Shown: positions 1 through 8,708, counted from the stretch's first letter. The stretch: DNA of 64,000 bases from Pusillimonas sp. TS35 (GCF_009857885.1 NZ_WWER01000001.1:62001-126000), one strand, 5' to 3'. Notes: generated from the letters alone by a model not told the origin. Made by a program: numbers and translations.

Positions 1-1053
1 GATATATCGCGGATCGTGCTTGGCCAGCAGCTTGCCCACGATGGGGGAAATGATGATGGCCAGTATGCCCACCGGCGCCGATGCGATGCCGGCGTCGGTG
101 GCTGTATAGCCGAGGGTGTTTTGCATCCACAGAGGCAGCAGCACCACGGTGCCGAAGAACACCCCGTATCCCACGGATATCGTGACCACGCCGGCGCTGA
201 AGTTTCGATATTTGAACAGCGTCAGATCCACGATTGGATGGTCGGCCGTCAATTCCCAGATAATGAAGAACACGAAGGCGATCACCGCCACGATGCCCAT
301 GATGACGATTTCATTACTGGCGAACCAGTCCAGCTCCTTGCCCTTGTCCAACATCAACTGTAGTGCACCGACCCACAGGACCAGCAGCCCCAGGCCAACG
401 AGGTCAATTGGCAGACGGGCGCGCGTGGACTCGCGGTCCTTGTATACCTGCCAGGTTGCCCAGCCGGCCAGCAACCCGACCGGCACATTGATGTAGAAAA
501 TCCACGGCCAGCTGTAGTTGTCGGAAATCCAGCCGCCCAGCAGCGGGCCCGCCACCGGCCCGACCAGGATCGTCATTGACCATAGCGCGAGCGCCATCCC
601 GGCTTTCTCTTTGGGGTAGGAGGCCAACATCAGGGATTGCGAAAGTGGAATCATAGGCCCCGCGACCGCGCCCTGCAGGACGCGGAAGGCCACCAAAGAC
701 TCAAGCGACCACGAAAACCCGCACAGCCACGACGACACGACGAACAGCAGGACCGACAACACAAACAGCCGTACTTGGCCGAAGCGCTGCGTGAGCCATC
801 CGGTGAGCGGGACCGTGATGGCGTTAGCCACCGCAAACGAGGTGATGACCCATGTGCCCTGTGTGGCACTGACGCCCAAGTCGCCCGCGATCGTTGGAAT
901 GGACACGTTGGCGATCGACGAATCCAGCACATTCATGAAGACGGCCGCCGACAGGGCGACGGTGCCAATGGTGCGGGCGCGCCCCTCCAGCGGGGGGTAG
1001 TGTGCTGGCGCGGGGCGTTGGTCGCTGCTGTCGAGCGGATCGGTATCGGCCAT
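1..1053 (-). CDS. emrB: EmrB-type MFS multidrug efflux permease (DHA2 family), C-terminus cut by window edge
   Basis: This is the inner-membrane drug/proton antiporter of a tripartite EmrAB-outer-membrane efflux pump. The first 351 codons are present, out of about 510 usual for the family. The N-terminus reads MADTDPLDSS, and the first membrane helix carries the DHA2 signature LDSSIANVSIPTIAGDLGVS. It is followed by FRVLQGAVAGPMIPLSQ (helix 4) and the motif-C-like GPVAGPLLGGWISDNYSWPW. The start ATG lies 2 bp after the emrA stop codon, so the two are surely co-transcribed and probably translationally coupled. The family is clear; the substrates cannot be read from sequence. The missing C-terminal part lies to the left of the window. 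Confidence 0.93.
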   Translation of the reverse strand, partial: MADTDPLDSSDQRPAPAHYPPLEGRARTIGTVALSAAVFMNVLDSSIANVSIPTIAGDLGVSATQGTWVITSFAVANAITVPLTGWLTQRFGQVRLFVLSVLLFVVSSWLCGFSWSLESLVAFRVLQGAVAGPMIPLSQSLMLASYPKEKAGMALALWSMTILVGPVAGPLLGGWISDNYSWPWIFYINVPVGLLAGWATWQVYKDRESTRARLPIDLVGLGLLVLWVGALQLMLDKGKELDWFASNEIVIMGIVAVIAFVFFIIWELTADHPIVDLTLFKYRNFSAGVVTISVGYGVFFGTVVLLPLWMQNTLGYTATDAGIASAPVGILAIIISPIVGKLLAKHDPRYI

Positions 1054-1055
1054 GA

Positions 1056-2249
1056 TTAGTACGCGGCGTTTTCCCGGATGATCCGGGCGATTTCGGTGTC
1101 GACCTTGGCGTCCGCGTCGCTGAACACGCTGGTGCTCAGGTGCGACTTAGCGCCTTCGGCAACTTTACGCACGTTCTCCGCTGTCGGCTCACTTAGGTCC
1201 ACCTTTACGTGCATGGAAAGGCCGACGCGAAGCGGATGCTCGGCCAGTTCCTTGGCGTCCAGCAGGATGCGCACCGGCACACGCTGCACCACTTTGATCC
1301 AGTTGCCACTGGCGTTCTGTGCCGGCAGTAGCGCAAACGCTGCACCACTTCCCGCCGCAAGGCCCTGCACATAGCCGTGGTACACAATCTTTCCACCATA
1401 CAGGTCAGCCGTCAGTGTGGCCGACTGCCCGGGCTTCATCTCGCGTAATTGGCCTTCCTTGAAGTTGGCCTCTACCCATAAATGATTCAGCGGCACGATG
1501 GTCATCAGCGGCATTCCCGGCGCTACATGCTGGCCGACCTGTACTGCGCGCTGGGCCACCATGCCATCCACCGGCGCCGGGATGCTGGCGCGACTCGCCG
1601 CCAGCCATGCTTGGCGGAGTTTGTCGGCGGCCAGCTGTACATCAGGGTGCGCGGCAACAGTCGTATTGGCGGTTAACGCCAGATTGGTGTCACGCCGTGC
1701 GCGGGCCACCGCCAGCGCGGCTTCAGCCTGCGCCAGTCCAGAGCGCGCCGCTTTGACGGCAGTCTGTGCATGGAGGATTTCCTCGCCACTCACACCGCCC
1801 GAGCGGGCAAGCGCCTGGCGGCGCTTGAGATCGCTCTGTGCTTTTTCCAGCTCAGCGCGGGCACGTTCGATATCTGCTGTGCGCACGCCGATGTCGGCTT
1901 CCAGTGCCTGGTTCTGCACGAAAATCGTACGCGTCTGGCGTACTGCCTGGCCCAGGGCGGCGCGAGCCTGCTCCAAGGCGATGCGGGTGTCGCTGGGATC
2001 TAATTTGATAAGCGGTGTGCCCCGGCTCACGGTGTCCGTTTCATCGGCGGTAATAGCCACGACGGTGCCTGGGATCTGCGAAGTGACTTGCACCAGGTTG
2101 CCGTGCACATAGGCATTGTCCGTGTCTTCGTAATGAGAGGCGAACAGCATCCACCAGACGCTGTAAATGATGCCGGCGGCGATAAAGAACAGAGTGGCAG
2201 CGATCAGCAGCGTTTTGCGGAGATTGGCCGGTTTGGTTGCGGTACTCAT
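1056..2249 (-). CDS. emrA: EmrA-type membrane fusion (HlyD family) efflux subunit
   Basis: This periplasmic adaptor links the EmrB permease to the outer-membrane channel. It has 397 residues. One N-terminal membrane anchor (about residues 14-36, TLLIAATLFFIAAGIIYSVW) precedes the biotinyl-lipoyl-like segment NAYVHGNLVQVTSQIPGTV. A long alpha-helical hairpin rich in Ala/Gln/Arg follows, then the second lipoyl half SIPAPVDGMVAQRAVQVGQ and a beta-barrel region. I chose the ATG at 2249 over an upstream in-frame TTG at 2270, because GAAGAGA lies a few bases upstream of this ATG and the TTG overlaps the preceding gene's stop. It sits between the outer-membrane channel gene (17 bp gap) and emrB (2 bp gap). 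Confidence 0.93.
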   Translation of the reverse strand: MSTATKPANLRKTLLIAATLFFIAAGIIYSVWWMLFASHYEDTDNAYVHGNLVQVTSQIPGTVVAITADETDTVSRGTPLIKLDPSDTRIALEQARAALGQAVRQTRTIFVQNQALEADIGVRTADIERARAELEKAQSDLKRRQALARSGGVSGEEILHAQTAVKAARSGLAQAEAALAVARARRDTNLALTANTTVAAHPDVQLAADKLRQAWLAASRASIPAPVDGMVAQRAVQVGQHVAPGMPLMTIVPLNHLWVEANFKEGQLREMKPGQSATLTADLYGGKIVYHGYVQGLAAGSGAAFALLPAQNASGNWIKVVQRVPVRILLDAKELAEHPLRVGLSMHVKVDLSEPTAENVRKVAEGAKSHLSTSVFSDADAKVDTEIARIIRENAAY

Positions 2250-2266
2250 GGATATCTCTTCGTGAT

Positions 2267-3664
2267 TCAATGCGTCGCGGGTTCGACGTAACCGCCGCCT
2301 AGAGCAGTGGCCAGTTGTGCGTCAAGGATATAAGCGCGGGCGCGCAAGTCGGTATCCAGCAGTGCCTGCTTCTGGACCTCGTTCTGCGCCAGCAGCACTT
2401 GGATGAAGTTGCCCAGGCCAGACTTGTAGCGGTCGACAGCCAGCCCATACGCCGACGTGATGGCCTGCAAACTGGCGCTTTGGTCCACAGCCTGCTGGCG
2501 CAATGCCTGGATGGATGCTGTCGCGTCGGCGACTTCGCGGACGGCGCCCAGCAGCGTCTGGTTGTAGTCCGTGATGGCCAACTCGCGGTCCGCGCGACGA
2601 CTGTCCAACTGGGCGTTCAGCGCGCCTCCGTGAAAGAGGGGGAGTGTGATCACGGGGCCGACACCGTAGGTTTTGCTCGCGCCCTCGATCAGATTGGACA
2701 ACCCCAGAGACATGAAGCCCGCGAACGCAGCCAGGTTGACGTTGGGATAGAAATCAGCCTTGGCGGCGGAAACCTGGCTGTCGGCGGCCGTCGCCCGTTC
2801 GCGGGCGGCCACGATATCGGGCCGCCGCGCGAGCAAGGCCAACGGCAGCAACGCCGGTGTACCGGAAGGTGGAGAGGCAAGCTTGACCGCCTGGATGCTT
2901 GCGCCGCGCTGTGGCCCGGCGCCTGTCAGCGCGGCGAGTTGATTGCGCAGCAGCGTGGCATTGGTGGCGGCTTGGCTCAACTCCACGCGTGCCGCCGAGA
3001 CGGCAGCGGCAGCCTGTTTGACTTCGATCTGCGTATCCAGACCGGCGCGGGCGCGCTGGCGGGTGATGTCGAGTACATCCTGCTGCTGCGAGACGATGCG
3101 GCCCAGAACATCTTGCTGCGCCAAGGCATTCTGCAGATTGTAATAACTTTGGATCACCCCATAGACCAGGGTGTTGCGGGCGAGTTGTGCATCGGCCTGT
3201 GCGGCGGCAGCCGACGACACCGCTGCTGCGTAGTGGGCGCGGTTGCGGCCCCACAAGTCTAAGTCGAAGCTCAGGTCCACGCGCAGATTGGCTTCGGTTT
3301 GCATGGATCCGCCAAATGGCGGCGGGTAGATGTAATTGCTGGAGAAGCGTTGGCGGGTAGCGGAGAAACTGGCATTTGCTTGGGGCAACTGCACTGCCCG
3401 CGCCCCGCGCACGGTGGCATTGGCGGCGTCGACGCGTGCGCGGGCGGCATCCATGGAGGGATGGCCGGCCAGTGCTTCGTCGATCAACTGCCCCAGTTGG
3501 GTGTCGCCGTAGCGGTGCCACCACCGTTCGGCAGGCCATTGTATGGTGCTGTCCTGTAGGCCTAGGCGAGCGGCCTCCAGTTGTGCGGTGCCCGCCGGCC
3601 CAGGCGATATGGCCGCGCACCCCGACAAGGTGGCGGCCAGAAGAAGGGGAAGGATGGCTTTCAT
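2267..3664 (-). CDS. Outer-membrane efflux lipoprotein (NodT/OprM, TolC-like family)
   Basis: This is the outer-membrane channel of the tripartite efflux pump, a predicted lipoprotein of 465 residues. The signal peptide MKAILPLLLAATLSGC ends in a clear lipobox (LSGC). The body has the duplicated outer-membrane-factor layout: RVDLSFDLDLWGRNRAHYAA in the first half and PLALLARRPDIVAARERATA plus YGVGPVITLPLFHGG in the second. These motifs are typical of the NodT subfamily. I used the ATG at 3664, giving a normal signal peptide; an in-frame GTG nine bases upstream would only add three residues. It is the first structural gene of the efflux operon, directly downstream of the palindromic operator described separately. 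Confidence 0.92.
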   Translation of the reverse strand: MKAILPLLLAATLSGCAAISPGPAGTAQLEAARLGLQDSTIQWPAERWWHRYGDTQLGQLIDEALAGHPSMDAARARVDAANATVRGARAVQLPQANASFSATRQRFSSNYIYPPPFGGSMQTEANLRVDLSFDLDLWGRNRAHYAAAVSSAAAAQADAQLARNTLVYGVIQSYYNLQNALAQQDVLGRIVSQQQDVLDITRQRARAGLDTQIEVKQAAAAVSAARVELSQAATNATLLRNQLAALTGAGPQRGASIQAVKLASPPSGTPALLPLALLARRPDIVAARERATAADSQVSAAKADFYPNVNLAAFAGFMSLGLSNLIEGASKTYGVGPVITLPLFHGGALNAQLDSRRADRELAITDYNQTLLGAVREVADATASIQALRQQAVDQSASLQAITSAYGLAVDRYKSGLGNFIQVLLAQNEVQKQALLDTDLRARAYILDAQLATALGGGYVEPATH

Positions 3665-3734
3665 GTCTATCACTTGGCGATATGGCTGCGTAAGCGTAGC
3701 TGACAGTTGGCTGAATAAAGCTGCCTAGTACGTT

Positions 3735-3779
3735 ACTGCCTAGGCAGTGATTATAAAAGCGAGCGTTTTTTCTATGCAA
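3735..3779 (-). promoter_or_regulatory. Promoter and palindromic operator of the emr-type efflux operon
   Basis: Read leftwards, a perfect -10 hexamer TATAAT (3755-3750) has a weak -35 candidate TTGCAT (3779-3774) 18 bp upstream. Immediately downstream of the -10 lies the perfect 14-bp palindrome ACTGCCTAGGCAGT (3735-3748), covering the expected transcription start. A second CTGCCTAG half-site follows at about 3721-3728. MarR proteins commonly repress by binding such a site, and a MarR gene lies directly upstream, so the palindrome is probably its operator. The binding itself is inference. Confidence 0.72.
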
Positions 3780-3791
3780 GCAAGTAATCGT

Positions 3792-4433
3792 TCAGGCCGG
3801 GCAATCCGCTGGATCGCCACCCGGTGCGGTGCCGCATGGCTCCAGCGGCATGCCGCCATTGGTCAGCATGCGTTGGATCAGGCCGACAAGGGTGTCGACC
3901 TCTTCGTGGCTAAAACCTTGCAGATGCGTGTTCAAGGTATCAGCAACCACGGGCAGGATGTGTTCTGCAACCGCATTGCCGGCGTCGGTGAGTTCCACGC
4001 GTACAACACGCCGGTCGTCGGGGCAGCGTTGACGGCGGATGAAATGCTTGGCTTCCAGGCGGTCAAGTGCTCGTGTCATGGCGCCGGTATCGATGTGCGT
4101 GCTGCGGGAAAGCTCCGCAGGCGTATTGATGTTGCGGTAGCGGATCAGGACGAGCGGGCGCCATTGCACCGCTGTAAGGCCCAGCGGCGCCATACGCTGG
4201 TCCATCATCCGGGTAAGCGAGGAGTGCAGCTGCTTGATGAGATAGCCGAGGTTTGCCGGCGGTGCAAGCGCCGCCGCGGTGCCTACGTAGACCGTGGATA
4301 CCGGTGGTTGCCGCGTGGGCGGTGCATCGGCCGCCGTACCGCTGCGGGCGGATGCCTGCGTGCCTGTGGCGGGCTTGCGCCGGCGGGGCTTGACTGCGCC
4401 AGGGCGTGCGGGTGATGTGCGCGAATCGCTCAT
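3792..4433 (-). CDS. MarR-family transcriptional regulator of the efflux operon
   Basis: This is a winged-helix repressor of about 213 residues, longer than the usual 140-180 because of a basic, Pro/Ala-rich N-terminal tail of about 60 residues. The core starts near NLGYLIKQLHSSLTRMMDQR and contains the recognition region ELSRSTHIDTGAMTRALDRL. The wing follows as RRQRCPDDRRVVRVELTDAG, the hallmark DxRxxxVxLTxxG motif of MarR proteins. I chose the ATG at 4433 (MSDSRTSPARP); the ribosome site is poor, so the start is uncertain. It precedes the efflux operon in the same direction, like MprA/EmrR before EmrAB, which suggests ligand-relieved repression of that pump. Confidence 0.88.
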   Translation of the reverse strand: MSDSRTSPARPGAVKPRRRKPATGTQASARSGTAADAPPTRQPPVSTVYVGTAAALAPPANLGYLIKQLHSSLTRMMDQRMAPLGLTAVQWRPLVLIRYRNINTPAELSRSTHIDTGAMTRALDRLEAKHFIRRQRCPDDRRVVRVELTDAGNAVAEHILPVVADTLNTHLQGFSHEEVDTLVGLIQRMLTNGGMPLEPCGTAPGGDPADCPA

Positions 4434-4567
4434 GACGCCAATTTTACCGTCAATGTCGGTGAGTTTTCTGCATCCACAGTTACTGATCATGCAAACACTT
4501 AGCGCCCGGCCCGGTGTTCGGGCAAAATGCAGACATTGCCGCCTCAGGTGCGCGGCCAGTCAAACCA

Positions 4568-5575
4568 ATGTCCATGAAAGATTCGACGTCCGGCGTGACG
4601 CCATCCCCCGAGTCGCCAGCCTCCTCCATATCCGCAGGCAGTTCGCCCGCCGCTCATTCGTCCGCTGCCAACATCTTTTGGATGGGATACGCGCTGGCTG
4701 GCCTGGGTGCCGTCCTGTTTTCCGCGAAGGCGATCGTCGTCAAGCTCACGTACCGTTATGGTGTCGATGCGCTCACCATCATTGGCTTTCGCATGATGTT
4801 GTCGTTGCCGTTCTATGCCGCGATCGCGTGGTACCAGGCGCGACAGGCCAGGCAGGGCCTTCTGCCTGTGCTCACGCGCCGCGAACGCTTGCAGATCGTG
4901 TTCCTGGGTTTTATTGGATATTACCTGTCCAGTTTTCTGGATTTCCTTGGCCTGCAATACATTTCCGCGGGCTTGGAACGCTTAATCCTCTTTCTGTCGC
5001 CTACCTTTGTCCTGCTGCTGTCTGCCATTCTGCTTAAACGAGCCATTCTTCCCTCTCAGTGGCTGGCACTGGGGCTGTCGTATCTCGGGGTGGTCTTCGT
5101 CTTTTTGCAGGATCTCTCCTTCAGCGGAGGGGGCGTCATGATCGGGTCCGCCTTCGTGCTTGGCTCCGCATTTTCTTACGCCTGTTATCTGATCGGCTCG
5201 GGCGAACTCATCAAGCGCGTTGGCGCGACGCGCCTGGCGGCATACGCCATGTCGGTGTCGGCGCTCATCGCGATGGCGCACTTTCTGGTTGTACATGGGC
5301 TGCAGGGCCTCGCACAACCTTTACCGGTTTATGAATTGTCCTTGCTTCACGCAGTGGTCAACACCGTGTTGCCGACCTTTATGATCATGTGGGCGGTGGC
5401 ACGCATCGGCGCGCCGCTCACGGCTCAGCTTGGTTTGCTGGGGCCGGTATCGGTGTTGTTTCTGGCTGCATGGATGCTGGGCGAACCTATCACCAGCCTG
5501 CAACTGCTGGGAACGGCGTTTACATTGGTCGGTGCTGTGGCGCTGGGCCGGCTGCGCAACAAGCCGCGGGGGTAG
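4568..5575 (+). CDS. EamA/DMT-family transporter
   Basis: This is a ten-helix inner-membrane protein of the drug/metabolite transporter superfamily, typically an exporter of amino acids or small metabolites. It has about 335 residues with two EamA repeats: the first begins at GYALAGLGAVLFSAKAIVVK and the second near IGSAFVLGSAFSYACYLIGS. The end, GEPITSLQLLGTAFTLVGAV, is typical of the family. The start is uncertain: ATGs at 4568 and 4574 are both possible and neither has a strong ribosome site. It is transcribed divergently from the MarR gene and nearly abuts the convergent LysR gene. The substrate cannot be told from sequence. Confidence 0.88.
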   Translation: MSMKDSTSGVTPSPESPASSISAGSSPAAHSSAANIFWMGYALAGLGAVLFSAKAIVVKLTYRYGVDALTIIGFRMMLSLPFYAAIAWYQARQARQGLLPVLTRRERLQIVFLGFIGYYLSSFLDFLGLQYISAGLERLILFLSPTFVLLLSAILLKRAILPSQWLALGLSYLGVVFVFLQDLSFSGGGVMIGSAFVLGSAFSYACYLIGSGELIKRVGATRLAAYAMSVSALIAMAHFLVVHGLQGLAQPLPVYELSLLHAVVNTVLPTFMIMWAVARIGAPLTAQLGLLGPVSVLFLAAWMLGEPITSLQLLGTAFTLVGAVALGRLRNKPRG

Positions 5576-5581
5576 AGGGGC

Positions 5582-6478
5582 TTAATCGCCCTCCAGGTTG
5601 CCAAGCAGGCTTTCAAGAAAGGCTTCGATCAGGGCACCGCGATACCGTGATTTATGCAGCACCAACGACAAGCGCCGGCGCAAGTCCAGGTAAGGAGTGT
5701 CCAGAATCTGCAGGCGGCCAGCAGCCACTGAATCCCGGGCGGCCGCGCGCGGTAGGCAGGCAATGCCCAGGCCGGCAATGACGGCCTGTTTGATCGCTTC
5801 GACCTGACCAAGTTCCAGCACGATCACGCCCTGAGGCAGCGAGGCCAGCGCCCGTTCCGCCTGGGTGCGCATGGCGGAGCCGCTTTCCCGCAGAATCCAC
5901 TGCGCACCCTCGAAGTGGCTGGGCTTGAGCGTCGCCCGGCGGGCAAGTGGGTGCGCGGGCGATGCACACACAACAAGCTCATCGTCGCGCCAGGCAAATG
6001 TTTCGAGTTGAGGATGGTTGACCGGCCCCTCGATGCAGCCTACATCCAGATTGTGTTCGATCAGCCCCGCAGCGATGCGTGCGGTATTTTCGACGCTGAC
6101 ATGGAGCGAGACCTGCGGATGGCGCGCAATGAAGGGGCCGAGAAGCTCGCCCACCATATAGTTGCCGACCGTATTGCTGGCGCCCACGCGTAGTTCGCCG
6201 GTCAAAGCCTGCGGCCCGTGTTGCGAGCGACGCTGCAGTTCGTTGATGCGCTCGATGATTTCCTGCGCCAGCGGCAGCGCTTCTTTGCCGCGCGGGCTCA
6301 AGTGCAGGCGGCCGCGTTCGCGGTCGAACAATTGGCCGCCCAATTGCCGCTCGAGCTCGGCCAGTGCCATGCTGACTGCAGGCTGGGTGACAAACAAACG
6401 GTCGGCAGCGCCCTTTACGCTCCCGGCGGCGGCGATGGCGACAAAGACCTCGAGTTGGCGGATACTGATTCCAAGCAT
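5582..6478 (-). CDS. LysR-family transcriptional regulator (YeiE/CysB-like type beside yeiH)
   Basis: This DNA-binding activator or repressor has 298 residues. The N-terminal helix-turn-helix is clear: RQLEVFVAIAAAGSVKGAAD then LFVTQPAVSMALAELERQLG and LFDRERGRL. The C-terminal LysR substrate domain begins near LTGELRVGASNTVGNYMVGE. I preferred the ATG at 6478 to an in-frame TTG just upstream. It is divergent from a YeiH-family membrane protein, the same pairing as yeiE-yeiH in Escherichia coli, and likely controls that gene through the palindrome between them. The effector is unknown; sulfur compounds are a guess from the partner family. Confidence 0.9.
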   Translation of the reverse strand: MLGISIRQLEVFVAIAAAGSVKGAADRLFVTQPAVSMALAELERQLGGQLFDRERGRLHLSPRGKEALPLAQEIIERINELQRRSQHGPQALTGELRVGASNTVGNYMVGELLGPFIARHPQVSLHVSVENTARIAAGLIEHNLDVGCIEGPVNHPQLETFAWRDDELVVCASPAHPLARRATLKPSHFEGAQWILRESGSAMRTQAERALASLPQGVIVLELGQVEAIKQAVIAGLGIACLPRAAARDSVAAGRLQILDTPYLDLRRRLSLVLHKSRYRGALIEAFLESLLGNLEGD

Positions 6479-6539
6479 CAATAAATCTTATACGACAATT
6501 AAATATTAGTGAATTTATTTATATTCTATGGCTCCCTAA

Positions 6540-6556
6540 AATTACTTCCAGTAATT
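6540..6556. promoter_or_regulatory. Inverted repeat between the LysR and yeiH genes, likely LysR box
   Basis: AATTACT-TCC-AGTAATT is a perfect interrupted palindrome with 7-bp arms. It lies in an AT-rich divergent intergenic region, about 30 bp upstream of the YeiH start. It contains the T-N11-A pattern (ATTAC-N5-GTAAT) that LysR regulators recognise. Assignment to the neighbouring LysR protein is inference from position. Confidence 0.6.
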
Positions 6557-6585
6557 AATTAAATTGAAACAAAAGGGGGTAGGTG

Positions 6586-7665
6586 ATGGCCAATCAGGGT
6601 TCAACCGCTCATTCATTGCTTCCCGGCAGCAAAACCGGTACTCATGCCAAGCGGGCGCGGCATCATGCGGCGCCGCGTTCTCCTTCGCCGCTATATGGTT
6701 TGGCACTGGCCGTCGCCGTGGGTATCGTAGCAATGGGGTTGGGCAAATGGATGCCCTTGATCGGCGGGCCTGTATTCGGCATCCTGATCGGCATGGCCTT
6801 GCGCAATACCGTCGGGGTGGGGCCGGTTTTCGCCCCGGGGCTGAAATTTGCCTCCAAGCAAGTGCTGCAATGGTCCATTATTGCGCTGGGCTTCGGCCTG
6901 AGCATCCAGCAGGTGGCGCGCACTGGCCTGGAGTCTCTCTGGGTCACACTGATCACCATGATGGCCGCATTTGTATCGGCTTGGCTGCTTGGCCGCTGGT
7001 TGGGTGTGGCCTCACGCCTGAAAACGCTGATCGGTGTTGGCACGGCGATCTGTGGCGGCTCCGCCATTGCGGCGGTCACCCCCATTATCAAGCCCGATGA
7101 TCACGAAACCGCTTTCGCGATTTCTACTATTTTTATCTTCAATATTGTTGCGGTGCTGACCTTCCCGGCGCTGGGCCACATACTTGGCATGTCGGATGCG
7201 GGCTTTGGCTTATGGGCGGGTACTGCGATCAACGACACGTCGTCTGTCGTGGCGGCAGGCTATAGCTACAGCGTGGCGGCAGGCGATGCAGCAACCATCG
7301 TCAAACTGACACGCGCCACCCTGATCATCCCGGTGTGTCTGGTGCTGGCTGTGGTTGTGGCGTGGCGCGAGAAAAAGCAGGGCGCGCAAGGCTTCAGCCT
7401 TGCTCGCATCTTCCCCTGGTTCATCTTGTGGTTTCTGGTGGCTTCGGCGCTGCGCTCCACGGGGCTGATCCCGGAAGCCCTCAACAGCAGCCTGCACCTG
7501 CTGGCCCAGTTCCTGATAGTGGTGGCCCTTACCGCCATCGGCCTGTCGTCCGACCTGCGCCGCATGGCCACGGCTGGCGCTCGCCCGGTATTGCTGGGTC
7601 TGGGCGTGTGGCTGTCGGTGGCTGGAAGCAGCCTGGTCGTGCAGATGCTAATGGGCAATTGGTAG
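6586..7665 (+). CDS. YeiH-family putative sulfate exporter (UPF0324 / PSE family)
   Basis: This polytopic inner-membrane protein of 359 residues has about ten helices. The N-terminal cytosolic stretch of about 30 residues is basic. Family hallmarks are GGPVFGILIGMALRN, FASKQVLQWSIIALGFGLSI, GVGTAICGGSAIAAVTPIIK and GLWAGTAINDTSSVVAAGYS. The motif LTAIGLSSDLRRMATAGARP near the end is also typical. I used the ATG at 6586, which has a strong purine-rich site (AGGGGGTAGG) just upstream; a GTG one codon earlier is less likely. The family has been proposed to export sulfate or related anions, but this is weakly established. Confidence 0.9.
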   Translation: MANQGSTAHSLLPGSKTGTHAKRARHHAAPRSPSPLYGLALAVAVGIVAMGLGKWMPLIGGPVFGILIGMALRNTVGVGPVFAPGLKFASKQVLQWSIIALGFGLSIQQVARTGLESLWVTLITMMAAFVSAWLLGRWLGVASRLKTLIGVGTAICGGSAIAAVTPIIKPDDHETAFAISTIFIFNIVAVLTFPALGHILGMSDAGFGLWAGTAINDTSSVVAAGYSYSVAAGDAATIVKLTRATLIIPVCLVLAVVVAWREKKQGAQGFSLARIFPWFILWFLVASALRSTGLIPEALNSSLHLLAQFLIVVALTAIGLSSDLRRMATAGARPVLLGLGVWLSVAGSSLVVQMLMGNW

Positions 7666-7712
7666 GGCACAATGCCGCGCGCCGACGGCGTTCGGCAAGA
7701 GGGCGCACCGAA

Positions 7713-7732
7713 GGCGGCCATTGACGGCCGCC
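7713..7732. terminator. Stem-loop between convergent yeiH-like and SirB2-like genes
   Basis: GGCGGCC and GGCCGCC form a perfect 7-bp GC stem with a 6-base loop (ATTGAC). It lies 47 bp after the YeiH stop and just before the end of the convergent gene. There is no following T-run on either side, so termination function is uncertain. Confidence 0.4.
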
Positions 7733-7753
7733 TGGCGCCGCCCCCTGCGGGCA

Positions 7754-8128
7754 TCATGCGAACCAGGACGCGGGGCTGTGGCTCAGGGCGATGCCTACGA
7801 TATATACAAAGATGGCAATAGCGAACAGCGCCGCGATGGCGCGCGTCATGGGTGTGCGGCCGCGCTTGATGGCGACTGTACCCACGCCGATGTAGACCAG
7901 CACGCCGATGATCTTAGCCAGGATCCAGGGCTGCTCCGGCCCCAATATGGCGGCTAGCGTTACACCCGCCACCAGTAGCACCGTGTCGACGATATGTGGC
8001 AGGATCTTCACCAGGCGGGCCTGTAGAAGGCCCGATGATGTGATGGACCAATACGCGCGGATCACAAATAGAAGAATGCTCAGCCCCGCGGCTGTCATGT
8101 GGATATGCTTGATCAGTAGATAGTTCAT
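7754..8128 (-). CDS. SirB2-family small membrane protein
   Basis: This integral membrane protein of 124 residues has four predicted helices: about 7-27 (MTAAGLSILLFVIRAYWS), 47-62, 68-86 and 98-118. The N-terminal pattern YLLIKHIHMTAAGLS with paired His and the overall size match the SirB2 family (named from the Salmonella invasion regulator region, function unknown). The conserved His residues might bind metal or heme, but nothing in the sequence proves it. It is divergent from the tautomerase gene. Confidence 0.75.
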   Translation of the reverse strand: MNYLLIKHIHMTAAGLSILLFVIRAYWSITSSGLLQARLVKILPHIVDTVLLVAGVTLAAILGPEQPWILAKIIGVLVYIGVGTVAIKRGRTPMTRAIAALFAIAIFVYIVGIALSHSPASWFA

Positions 8129-8279
8129 GGGATGTGTTGCGGTTTGCGGAAAAGATCAAAAACAGGCGGTGACAGTGTACGCCGTCTTGTGTGCCACAGC
8201 ACATCACGGTGATAATCGTTCGTGGTTATCCTTGCCAATTGCACACAACCGTATCCACAACACCTGAAGCGAGACATAC

Positions 8280-8654
8280 ATGCCGTACGTTACTATTTCC
8301 GCCAGCCAGCACCTCCCTGTCGACGTCAAAAAACAGTTGTTGCAGCGAGCCAGCGATGCTGTGGTCGAAAGCATTGGCGCGCCGTTATCTTCCGTGCGCG
8401 TCATGTTCCATAACCTGCCCGAAGAGGCATACCTCAACGCGGGCAAATTCGGCACCGATGCCTGCATGTTCGAGGTCGACCTGATCGAAGGGCGCACCGA
8501 AGCCCAGAAAGACGCCCTGATTGCCGCACTCAGCAGGGCTGGCAGCGATGTTACCGGTTTGCCCGAAACCGAGGTGCGGGTCCGCCTGACCGATTTCCCC
8601 AAATCCAATATGGGCATCGCCGGCGGCATCAGCGCACGCGCGGCGGGTCGCTGA
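8280..8654 (+). CDS. Tautomerase-superfamily protein (4-oxalocrotonate tautomerase-like)
   Basis: This is a 124-residue enzyme-like protein of the tautomerase/MIF fold. The second codon is Pro (MPYVTISASQHLPVDVKKQL), which becomes the catalytic N-terminal Pro after Met removal. The segment GAPLSSVRVMFHNLPEEAYL matches the family's second strand region. At about twice the length of classical 4-OT subunits, it resembles two-repeat members such as cis-CaaD or MSAD types, but the catalytic partners are not certain. The substrate is unknown. It starts 54 bp before the DUF924 gene and may share its transcript. Confidence 0.8.
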   Translation: MPYVTISASQHLPVDVKKQLLQRASDAVVESIGAPLSSVRVMFHNLPEEAYLNAGKFGTDACMFEVDLIEGRTEAQKDALIAALSRAGSDVTGLPETEVRVRLTDFPKSNMGIAGGISARAAGR

Positions 8655-8708
8655 TCGTACGCGCGGCGGCGACCGTCGCGCTGATTTCACACTGCCAGGG
8701 AGCATCAC

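Noticed and set aside
2315-3262. 315-codon open frame antisense to the outer-membrane efflux gene
   Set aside because: Same shadow pattern; the sense strand is a clear NodT-family lipoprotein with signal peptide.
8172-8215. TGTGCCACAGCACA-type inverted repeat before the tautomerase gene
   Set aside because: The arms are only five bases and no regulator is nearby; chance occurrence is likely.
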